64,000 nucleotides of DNA, from NCBI GenBank assembly GCA_963814435.1, contig CAWFCV010000010.1, forward strand, positions 62,001-126,000. The letters run 5' to 3'. This document shows, piece after piece, positions 32,134 through 38,938 of the stretch (positions are counted from its first letter, which is position 1; every line of letters begins with the position of its first letter). The position numbers and the translations under genes were made by a program. The notes under the pieces are model-generated. The model was not told where the DNA came from. It made no database searches and worked only from the letters and a program-made list of their open reading frames with translations. Source of the stretch: JAEUPI01 sp963814435 (GTDB lineage: Bacteria > Pseudomonadota > Gammaproteobacteria > Burkholderiales > Burkholderiaceae_C).

Positions 32134-32455
32134 CGCCGCACTGCGCTCGCGCGCGGGGCGTCTACTGTGTCCGATCGAACAGACCGCTGGCACGCGTTGC
32201 AACATATTTCGACGCAGCCGTCGAAGGCCGGCTCAATGATGTTGCGCCAACAAACCTGTATCAGCCGTCCGCCATCCAGCTCTGTTGTTGGGTTTCACAT
32301 CAAAAGTGTAACGATCCCATGCGCGGTTGCGCTGAATCACCAGCCATCTCACAAAACCAAACCAATCTGGAATCGGCGCGGGTCTAGATTCGGATTGCCA
32401 ATGCTCCACGGCCGCGAGCCAGCCTCGCGGCAGCACACGAAGAAGAGGGGAAACC
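32134..32455. other. Intergenic region before the peroxidase
   Basis: A 322-bp stretch, clearly less GC-rich than its flanks, separates the pseudopilin operon from the peroxidase gene. I found no coding signal, no FNR-type TTGAT-N4-ATCAA site and no hairpin with a T-run. AGAGGGG near 32443-32449 is the ribosome site of the following gene. It probably holds that gene's promoter, which I cannot place. Confidence 0.4.
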
Positions 32456-34076
32456 ATGCTCAAGCCACGATTGCAACGTCTACGTTCCAACTTGAGGTTC
32501 ACGCGTCGACCCGGCGCGTTGGCGCAGATGGCGGGCGCCGCCGCGCTCGTCCTGCTCGCATCGTGCGGCGGCGGTAGTGGCGGGGAAGCCCCCGCCGACG
32601 TGCTCGCCGACGATGCGACCCAGACCGCCTTACGCGCGGAGGCCGAGCTGCGCCGCGTCGAGGATTCGCTGGCGAGCAAGCTCAAGGAGCACGGCTTCAC
32701 CGGCGCGATGGCCTCGACGCTCGAGCTGCGGCTCGGACGCAAGGTCGATCCGAAGCTGGCCGATCTGGGTCGCATGCTGTTCTTCGACACCATCGGAGGC
32801 CTGCACGACGACAACACCTGCGCGGGCTGTCATTCGCCGTCCGCCGGCATGGGCGACACCCAGTCGATCGCGATCGGCGTCCAGAACAACGGCAAGGTCG
32901 GCCCCGGCGCGCACCGGCCCACGCAACCAGCGCCGCTCGCCGATGGTGATCAACACCGCCTTCTACTACAAGCTGATGTGGAACGGGCGCTTCTTCTCGC
33001 CCACCGAAGATCCGTTCGACAACGCGTTGGGATTCGCGTTCACACTGCCCGAGGGCACCAGCGCGTTCAGGCCGAAGGATCCGCACATCGCGCACCTGCT
33101 GGTGGCTCAGGCGCATATTCCGGCGACCGAGCTGGTCGAGGTGGCGGGCTTCACCGGGGTCAAGGATCTCGGTCCGCGCTTCCTGCAGTTCGACGACGGC
33201 CTGGGCAGCCTGGTGCCAGCCGCCGACGCCTCGGGGTTCCGCAACGAGCCGATCCGCCAGGCGGTGCTGGTCAGGTTGAACGAAAACCCCGCCTACAAGG
33301 CGCTGTTCGGCGCGTCGTTCCCCGAGGTCGCGGCCGGCGCGCCGATCGACTTCACGATGTTCGGCCGCGCGATCGCGGAGTTCGAGTTCACACTGGTGCG
33401 CGCCAACGCACCGCTGGACCGCTTTGCGCGCGGTGAACGCCACGCGATGAGCCCGGCCGAGAAACGCGGCGCGCAGATCTTCTTCGGCAAGGGCAAGTGC
33501 GTGGAGTGCCACGCGGTGACCGGACGCTCCAACGAGATGTTCAGCGACTTCGAGAACCGCAACATCGGCGTGCCGCAGATCGCACCGGAGTTCGGCGTCG
33601 GCAAGGGCAACCTGATCTTCGACGGGGCCGGCGAGGACGAGGACTTCGGCGCGGCGCAGGTGTCCGGTCTGGTGGCCGATCGCTACAAGTTCCGCACCAC
33701 ACCGCTGCGCAACGTGGCGCTGCAGCCGGCGTTCTTCCACAACGGCGCGTTCACGCGGCTGGAGGACGCGATCCGCCATCACCTGGATGTCGCCAAGTCG
33801 GCGCGCGGCTATGACCCCCGGCGTGCCGGCATCGACCGCGACCTGCGCAACCGGCTGGGGCCGATCGAGCCGGTGCTCGCGACGCTCGACCCGTTGCTGC
33901 GTGATCCGGTCAAGCTCAGCGGTGGCGAGTTCGAGGACCTGGTGACCTTCGTCCGCAACGGCCTGCTCGACCCGATGGCACGACCCTCTCAGATGTGCGG
34001 CGTGATTCCGAACGCCGTGCCCAGCGGGCGGCCGATGCTGAGCTTCCAGGGCTGCGGGAAGTCCGGCAAGGATTAG
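32456..34076 (+). CDS. Di-heme cytochrome c peroxidase-like lipoprotein
   Basis: Secreted di-heme protein of the CcpA/MauG superfamily, about 539 residues after one correction. It has a lipobox (LVLLASC) and a Gly-rich anchor. Heme site 1 is CAGCHSPSAGMGD near 32819. Heme site 2 is CVECHAVTGRSNEMFSDF near 33499. Other hallmarks are GRMLFFDTIGGLHDDNT, FYYKLMWNGRFF, KFRTTPLRNVALQPAFFHNGAF and EFEDLVTFVRNGLLDP. The frame changes near 32925 between KVGPGAHRP and NQRRSPMVINTAF, and one extra C explains it. The role is H2O2 reduction or a related electron-transfer oxidation in the periplasm. It converges on the di-heme cytochrome gene. Confidence 0.87.
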
Positions 34077-34098
34077 TCACCGGGCAACGGTGGTCGCC

Positions 34099-34124
34099 GC
34101 GCGCCGCGCCCAGTCGCGGCGCGC
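34099..34124. terminator. Bidirectional terminator hairpin
   Basis: The ten bases at 34099-34108 (GCGCGCCGCG) pair exactly with 34115-34124 across a six-base loop. It lies between the convergent peroxidase and cytochrome genes and overlaps the end of the latter's 3' side. TCGCTTTAG follows on the plus strand. Confidence 0.6.
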
Positions 34125-34129
34125 TCGCT

Positions 34130-35041
34130 TTAGCGGCGCCGAATGCGCTGCACGACGACCGCGCCATCGTTGCGCAGCTGACCCCGCACCTCGACATAGT
34201 CGGCGCCGTCCGGGTTGGCCTGAACGCGCGTCGACGGCGTGACCGTCAGCGGCAGCTCGTCGAGGCGCCACGCCCCGCGCAACGTGCCGTGCAGACGCAC
34301 CTGCGCACCGCCGGGCACGGCGGCGCGCTGGCCGTCCGCGGTGCGTGCACCCTGGTTGACCCAGTCGGTGATCAGCGCGACCTCGTCGTCGCTCAGGTAC
34401 GGCGGGCCGTCGAACGGCATGCGCGGGCGCGCCTGGCCGCGAATGCGGCGCACCAGCTCGCTCGCGTCCGCGGCACCGGGCACCACGCGCGCACGGTCGG
34501 CGCTGGCCAGCGTGGCCTCGTACGACGTCAGCACATAGCCCTCGGGCGCCGGGCCCATCAGGCCGTTCGGCGAGTGGCACTTGACGCATCGCGTGGCGAA
34601 GATCGGTGCCACATGCGCATAGGTCACCGCTTCGCCGGGCGCCGGGCGCCGCGGTGAAGCCGGGGCCGGCGCGGACACGCTCGCCGTGCCGCCGCGCTCC
34701 AGGCCCGCCGCGACCCAGCGCTCGATCAGTGCGATCTCCGGCTCCGCCAGGTACGGCGGCCCGGTCATCGGCATCCGCGGCTGGCTGAGCCCCTTGATCC
34801 GGCGGATCAGCTCACTGCCCGCGGCATCGGCCGCCTTGACGACCGGGCCGTTCTTGCTGCCCTTCAACACGCCGTCCAGCGAATCGAGCCGCAATTCCAG
34901 CGGGGCAGCCGGGCCGGTGTGACAGACCACGCAACGTGCCGCCAGGATCGGCGCCACGTCGTCGTAGCTCACGCGCTGGGCCTGCGCGCTCGCACACGCG
35001 ATCAGCGCGAGGGGGCCGGCCCATGCGATGCGGTTGAACAC
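34130..35041 (-). CDS. Di-heme c-type cytochrome
   Basis: Secreted electron-transfer protein of 303 residues with a signal peptide (AGPLALIACASAQA) and two similar heme domains. VSYDDVAPILAARCVVCHTG is followed by RIKGLSQPRMPMTGPPYLAE; VTYAHVAPIFATRCVKCHSP is followed by RIRGQARPRMPFDGPPYLSD. The internal duplication is obvious. The motifs resemble the planctomycete-type cytochrome c domain. A C-terminal beta-like region without heme follows (VRLHGTLRGAWRLDELPLTV). GTG 35041 starts two bases after the methyltransferase stop, so the two are translationally coupled. Partner unknown; it faces the di-heme peroxidase. Confidence 0.85.
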   Translation of the reverse strand: MFNRIAWAGPLALIACASAQAQRVSYDDVAPILAARCVVCHTGPAAPLELRLDSLDGVLKGSKNGPVVKAADAAGSELIRRIKGLSQPRMPMTGPPYLAEPEIALIERWVAAGLERGGTASVSAPAPASPRRPAPGEAVTYAHVAPIFATRCVKCHSPNGLMGPAPEGYVLTSYEATLASADRARVVPGAADASELVRRIRGQARPRMPFDGPPYLSDDEVALITDWVNQGARTADGQRAAVPGGAQVRLHGTLRGAWRLDELPLTVTPSTRVQANPDGADYVEVRGQLRNDGAVVVQRIRRR

Positions 35042-35043
35042 GA

Positions 35044-35754
35044 TCAGCCAGCCCCCGCCTTGCGCCAGACGCTGGCCAGCCAAGGCTGCAGTTCGCGCGG
35101 CAGGCCGGGCGGGCGATAGTAGTGTTCGAGTTCGACGAATCCCGCCGCCGTCAGGTAATGACGCCACGCGTGAAGGTCGTGAAAGGCGCCGTAGCGACCG
35201 CCATTCCAGCCCTCCTCGCCCCGGCCACGCGGATTGGAGCTGAACAACACACCACCCGGCTTCAAGCTTGCGTTCAGCTCGCGCAACACCCGCGGCAGTT
35301 CCTGGCTCGGCACGTGGAACATCGCGGCATTGGCAAACACCGCGTCGAAGCGTTGCGCCGGCAAGTCCAGTTTGAGGAAATCCTGTTCCCACACCTCGCA
35401 TCCGCTGTGCAGGCGTGCCAACTCGGCCAGGCGATGCGCGCCCTCCAGTCCGATCGGCCGATGACCGAGCCGCTGGAAGGTGACCAGGTCACGCCCCGGA
35501 CCGCAGCCGAAATCGAGGATGGCCCAGGGCGGCTCGGCGGCGACATGGCGCAGCAGCGCCTCGATGTTCTGGCTCACGTCGTGATCGCGCGTGCCGGTCC
35601 AGAAGTCCTCGGCGTGGTCGTTGTAGTGCGCCAGCGTCATGGCGGCGACCTGCTCCAGCGCCGCGGCGTCGAGGCGTCGATGCGCTGGCGCTTCAGCCGG
35701 AGCGGACGCAGCCGGCTTGTCGACCTCAGGCATTGCGGCCCACTGCAGTGTCAT
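35044..35754 (-). CDS. Class I SAM-dependent methyltransferase
   Basis: Cytoplasmic methyltransferase of 236 residues. SAM-binding motif I is ILDFGCGPGRDLVTFQRLGH. The acidic loop is PIGLEGAHRLAELA, and motif IV-like FDAVFANAAMFHVPSQELP and LKPGGVLFSSNPRGRGEEGW follow. It belongs to the broad Methyltransf_11/25 group, where the substrate cannot be read from sequence. ATG 35754 or 35733 could be the start. It is the third gene of the C39-peptidase/barrel operon and is coupled to the di-heme cytochrome, so its target may be a product of that operon, but this is inference. Confidence 0.85.
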   Translation of the reverse strand: MTLQWAAMPEVDKPAASAPAEAPAHRRLDAAALEQVAAMTLAHYNDHAEDFWTGTRDHDVSQNIEALLRHVAAEPPWAILDFGCGPGRDLVTFQRLGHRPIGLEGAHRLAELARLHSGCEVWEQDFLKLDLPAQRFDAVFANAAMFHVPSQELPRVLRELNASLKPGGVLFSSNPRGRGEEGWNGGRYGAFHDLHAWRHYLTAAGFVELEHYYRPPGLPRELQPWLASVWRKAGAG

Positions 35755-35775
35755 CCGGGCAGGCCCGCGGCATGG

Positions 35776-36784
35776 CTAGAACGAATAGGCAATGTTCAGC
35801 GACGTGATCAGATCAGGACTATCGCCGCCGAGCCGCATCGCGACCGCGGGCTCCATGAACAGGCTGCGCGCGAGCAGCCAGGTCATGCCCAGCTGGAGCT
35901 GGTAGCGCTCGCGCGGCGGCGGGATCGACACGCCATCGGACGATTGCGCGTTGCGGTAGGTACCGCTGAACACCGAACTCAGCGCGAGCGAGTCGTTGAC
36001 GGCGTACGTGTAGCCCATGCTCAGGCCCACGTTGTGCTTGGCGAGCGAGCGGCGCGCGTCCGCCGGATCGATCGAACTGCCGCGCAGGTAGCTCAGCCCG
36101 GCGAAGATGACCGCCGGGTCGTAGCTCTTGGACAGCACCAGGCCACCGCCGACGCCGCGATCGCCGGGGCCGCTGGGCAGCACGGCGTCGACGCTCAGGA
36201 TGATGTTGGGCCGGCCGGTGGCTTCGCGCAGCGCGACGCCGAGCAGTGAAATCGACGCGTCGCCGCCGTAGCTGTCGCTGGCACTGCGCGGTGCGCTGGT
36301 GCCGCCGATCGACGCATCGGTGAAGACCTTGGTGCGGCGCCAGACCGCGGGCAGGCGCACCGTGGCCTGCAGGTCGTTCAGCAGGCCATAACGAACAGCG
36401 GCGGTGGCGCCCACCGTACGTTGTTCCTGCCGAATGACCGGGAACAAGGTCTGCTCGCCGTAGGAATACGCGACGCCGAAGTCCAACGTGACGGCGCCGC
36501 GCTTGAGCAACGCGCGCTGATCACGCAGCGCGATGTCCTCGGCGGTCGGCGTCGCAGGACGCTCGCCGACCGTGGGCAGCGGCGCCGTGCCCGCCTGGGC
36601 CCTCGGGTCCGGCGCGGCCTGCGCCAGACGCACCGCCGAGGGCGGCGCCGCAGCCTGGCCAGGACCCGGCATCACGAGTTCCTGCGCGAGGCCTTCGCCG
36701 GCCGCAAACGACGCGAGCGGCAACGCGCCGGCGCAACCGAGCGCGACGGGGATCAGCCCCCGATAAAAAGATGGAATGGATCAA
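35776..36784 (-). CDS. Outer-membrane barrel, FapF-like, frameshifted start
   Basis: About 335 residues. If one G is removed from the five-G run near 36759, TTG 36784 opens a convincing signal peptide (IHSIFLSGLIPVALGCAGA). Without it, no good start exists upstream of PLASFAAGEGLAQE. A Pro/Ala-rich linker and a short helix (AEDIALRDQRALLKRGAV) precede alternating beta strands (VTLDFGVAYSYGEQTLFPV, YQLQLGMTWLLA). The protein ends in Phe (LITSLNIAYSF), the signature of an outer-membrane barrel. With the C39 peptidase directly upstream it recalls FapD-FapF of functional-amyloid secretion; transporter is a sound call, Fap homology is inference. Confidence 0.7.
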
Positions 36785-36788
36785 AGTG

Positions 36789-37916
36789 CTACCTGGTCGG
36801 GTCGAGAATCGGAAGGGGCTTGCCGATCGCCATCAGGCGCTCGGCGCTCAATACTTCCAGCGGCGTATCGCTGCGATCGGCCAGCTGCAAAGCATAACGC
36901 TGCGGCCAGTCGCCCGCGGCCTTCTCCACCGCGAAGATGACGCCACGGCCCGACGCATCGGCCCACATGTCGAGAAACCGATACAGCGGCAAACGCACAT
37001 TGCCCAGCGACGGGTCGGCCAGATGCACACGATCGCCGCGCAGGCCCTTGAACACCGCAAAGTGCTCGTAGCCCTGAGGCTTGATGAACACGATCACCGG
37101 GCGCGACAGTTTCGCGAGCTGGGACTGATGGACGCGGAAACCCAGCGCCTTGTGGCCGCGTTGTTGCGCGAGCTGCTGCAGGTCGAACAGCGACAGCCCC
37201 CGCTTCTGCAGCGCGCCGAGCTGGTCGGCCGACAGCGGCTCGAGCAACGCGCGCAACAGCACATCCTCGTCGACCGGGTCGTTCAGGCCATAGGTCAGCA
37301 GCGTCGCCAGCGACGCCGAGCCGCAGGAATAGTCGTAGCGCTGTTTCACGACACCCGCATCGCGCAATGCGCGCAGCGAGCGCACGCGGTACTCGGTGGC
37401 GCCCGCCGCCGCGTGGAGGATGACCCGCGAGTCGGGGCACCCGTCCACCCCCGGGCCTGCGTCGGCACAGCCCGCTTGCGGCCTGGGCGCGGCCGCCAGC
37501 GCGCCCTTCGGGACGCAATCGCCGATCTCGTTGGCGGGCATCTCCGCCGTCGCGAACGTCACGACGCCGGCCTGCGGCTCGACGCGCCTGAGATCGACCC
37601 GCACCGAACAGAACCCGAGGTCGCGATAGGCCTGCTGGACGGCGCTGCGCGCGCGTTCGATCTCGGCGGCGGTGCGGCGCAGACCGATGTAGGGCGCCAC
37701 CAGGCGCGTGAAATCGGCTCCCTCGAGCTGGATGCTGCCTTCGATCGAATAGCCAGACACATCGACCCCGCCACGGCGTGATTCGTCCGGCGTGGCCTGT
37801 GCCCAGGCGCCGCATGCGGCGCATGCAGCCAACAGCGCCGCGAGCATGCGCGCGCGAACGACACACATCGCCAAGGTATGAGCAGCTGTTCGGAAACGCT
37901 CGGCGGTGTTCGACAT
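36789..37916 (-). CDS. Secreted C39-family cysteine peptidase
   Basis: Periplasmic double-glycine-type peptidase without the ABC transporter usually fused to it; about 375 residues. Signal sequence: MLAALLAACAACGAWAQA. Residues about 50-125 look like a POTRA domain of the two-partner-secretion kind (YSIEGSIQLEGADFTRLVAP, ARSAVQQAYRDLGF). The catalytic domain has the oxyanion Gln and Cys in KQRYDYSCGSASLATLL, His in GYEHFAVFKGL and Asp in HLADPSLGN, so the triad is complete. ATG 37916 is the longest likely start; ATG 37868 also leaves a signal peptide. The barrel gene begins about five bases after the stop. A terminator separates it from the small secreted protein upstream. Confidence 0.82.
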   Translation of the reverse strand: MSNTAERFRTAAHTLAMCVVRARMLAALLAACAACGAWAQATPDESRRGGVDVSGYSIEGSIQLEGADFTRLVAPYIGLRRTAAEIERARSAVQQAYRDLGFCSVRVDLRRVEPQAGVVTFATAEMPANEIGDCVPKGALAAAPRPQAGCADAGPGVDGCPDSRVILHAAAGATEYRVRSLRALRDAGVVKQRYDYSCGSASLATLLTYGLNDPVDEDVLLRALLEPLSADQLGALQKRGLSLFDLQQLAQQRGHKALGFRVHQSQLAKLSRPVIVFIKPQGYEHFAVFKGLRGDRVHLADPSLGNVRLPLYRFLDMWADASGRGVIFAVEKAAGDWPQRYALQLADRSDTPLEVLSAERLMAIGKPLPILDPTR

Positions 37917-37985
37917 ACGCGGCGCGACACTATCACAGTCACCCTGGCGGGCTCGCCCGGATCGCGGCGGCGCACGCTGACGTGA

Positions 37986-38010
37986 AAACGGCCCCTGAGC
38001 GGGGCCGTTT
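37986..38010 (-). terminator. Rho-independent terminator after small gene
   Basis: AAACGGCCCC at 37986-37995 pairs with GGGGCCGTTT at 38001-38010, a ten-base stem with a five-base loop. On the minus strand it is followed by a U-rich end (GTTTTC). It ends the small-protein transcript and would allow only partial read-through into the C39 peptidase gene. Confidence 0.75.
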
Positions 38011-38046
38011 GACCACTGCGCGCCGGCGTGTCGCCGGCTGCCGAGC

Positions 38047-38370
38047 TTATGGCGTGTACAGGCCAAGCTTCTTGAGCGTCGCGTCGATCGTCGCAGCGTT
38101 CTTCAGCGTGTAGTCATACAACTTCATCAAGTACGCCTTCAATGCAAGATTGGTCGTGCTGCTTGCTCTTGCCAGCAGCGCGCCCGCGATCTGAGCCGCA
38201 TTCAGCTCGCCGGTGATGGCCTGCAGCTCATCGACCGACAGCGCCTGCGCATCGACGCCTTGCAGTGCCGAGAAGCCGGTGCTGCCTTGCGCCACGGCCG
38301 GCGTCGAGAACATGGTTCCCATCAGCATCGCGGCGGTTGCGACCAGCGAGACGAGTTTCTTCAACGACAT
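38047..38370 (-). CDS. Small secreted protein of C39 cassette
   Basis: A 107-residue exported protein not recognised as a named family. Signal peptide: LVSLVATAAMLMGTMFSTPAVAQ. The next segment, ALQGVDAQALSVDELQAITG, resembles a double-glycine leader of C39 substrates (LS..EL..I.G) except that the expected second Gly is Glu. The rest is Ala/Leu-rich and probably helical (AAQIAGALLARASS, YLMKLYDYTLKNAATIDATL). ATG 38370 has GGAGG five bases upstream, one of the best ribosome sites here. A strong terminator follows. I infer it is the abundant product handled by the C39 peptidase and the barrel. Confidence 0.65.
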   Translation of the reverse strand: MSLKKLVSLVATAAMLMGTMFSTPAVAQGSTGFSALQGVDAQALSVDELQAITGELNAAQIAGALLARASSTTNLALKAYLMKLYDYTLKNAATIDATLKKLGLYTP

Positions 38371-38517
38371 GTGGACCTCCAACAGAGTGAGTGTTTTGAG
38401 AAAAATCCGACCTCGAACGAGGACGATTCACTCTATGAGAAATCACACGCCAAGTCACCGCCGCAACTTGTAAAAGTGCGTCCGGCACATGTAAAACGCC
38501 CCGCTCATTCGCGGGCT

Positions 38518-38532
38518 GCGACATTTTGCCGC
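38518..38532. promoter_or_regulatory. RegA/RegR-type binding box
   Basis: GCGACATTTTGCCGC matches the published RegR/RegA pattern GNGRCRTTNNGNCGC at every fixed position. It lies 148 bp upstream of the small secreted protein and about 400 bp upstream of the Ig-like protein. Matches could arise by chance in GC-rich DNA, but the same motif recurs by the regBA genes. Confidence 0.5.
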
Positions 38533-38644
38533 GGCGTTTTCCCGGTGCCGTTGACGGCTCTAGTTGCACAGGAAGAAACGCTGTGCTAGCCGGATCAGAC
38601 GACGTCATGGCCAGGTTAGCGCCGCCACGACGAACCGGCCTGCC

Positions 38645-38765
38645 TCAAAGCGGCGTCAGCACGTCGACCTTGACCAGCGAGCGAAGCTGCACGACCTCGT
38701 TGTCGATCGCACCCTTGCCACGCGAGGTCCGCAGGTTCGCGGCGGCGGCCGCGCGCCGGACGAAC
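38645..38765 (-). pseudogene. Remnant of a ppiC 3' end
   Basis: Read on the minus strand this stretch gives GKGAIDNEVVQLRSLVKVDV then LTPL and a TGA stop. It is nearly identical in sequence to the end of the parvulin gene at 41655 (STRGKEAVDREVEQLRSLVK, VEVLTPL). About 80-120 bp align and then similarity fades; no start, catalytic domain or ribosome site is present. It is therefore a 3' fragment left by duplication or rearrangement around the Ig-like gene, which sits between the two copies. Confidence 0.75.
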
Positions 38766-38820
38766 ACGGCCATCCGTGGCCACCACCAGAACCGGTGTGA
38801 CGAATTGCCGCGCGACAGTT

Positions 38821-38938
38821 TTGCACGCTTGATCTTCGTACTATGGGTCGCGCCTCGGGTGCGGGACCGATCGATCCAGGAGACCCGATTCGCTGCAACG
38901 TCGCTTCTACCCGAGTACTTGCTAGCACGGAGGTCTCA
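38821..38938 (+). promoter_or_regulatory. Leader of the Ig-like repeat gene
   Basis: TACTAT at 38839-38844 is a fair -10, but I see no -35 at 16-18 bp. GGAGG near 38929-38933 sits before ATG 38939. The remaining gap back to the ppiC remnant at 38765 holds no gene. Confidence 0.3.

Noticed and set aside
38645..38765. Attachment site or insertion-sequence end
   Set aside because: The repeat is a protein-coding parvulin 3' end in direct orientation; no transposase, integrase or terminal inverted repeat is nearby.
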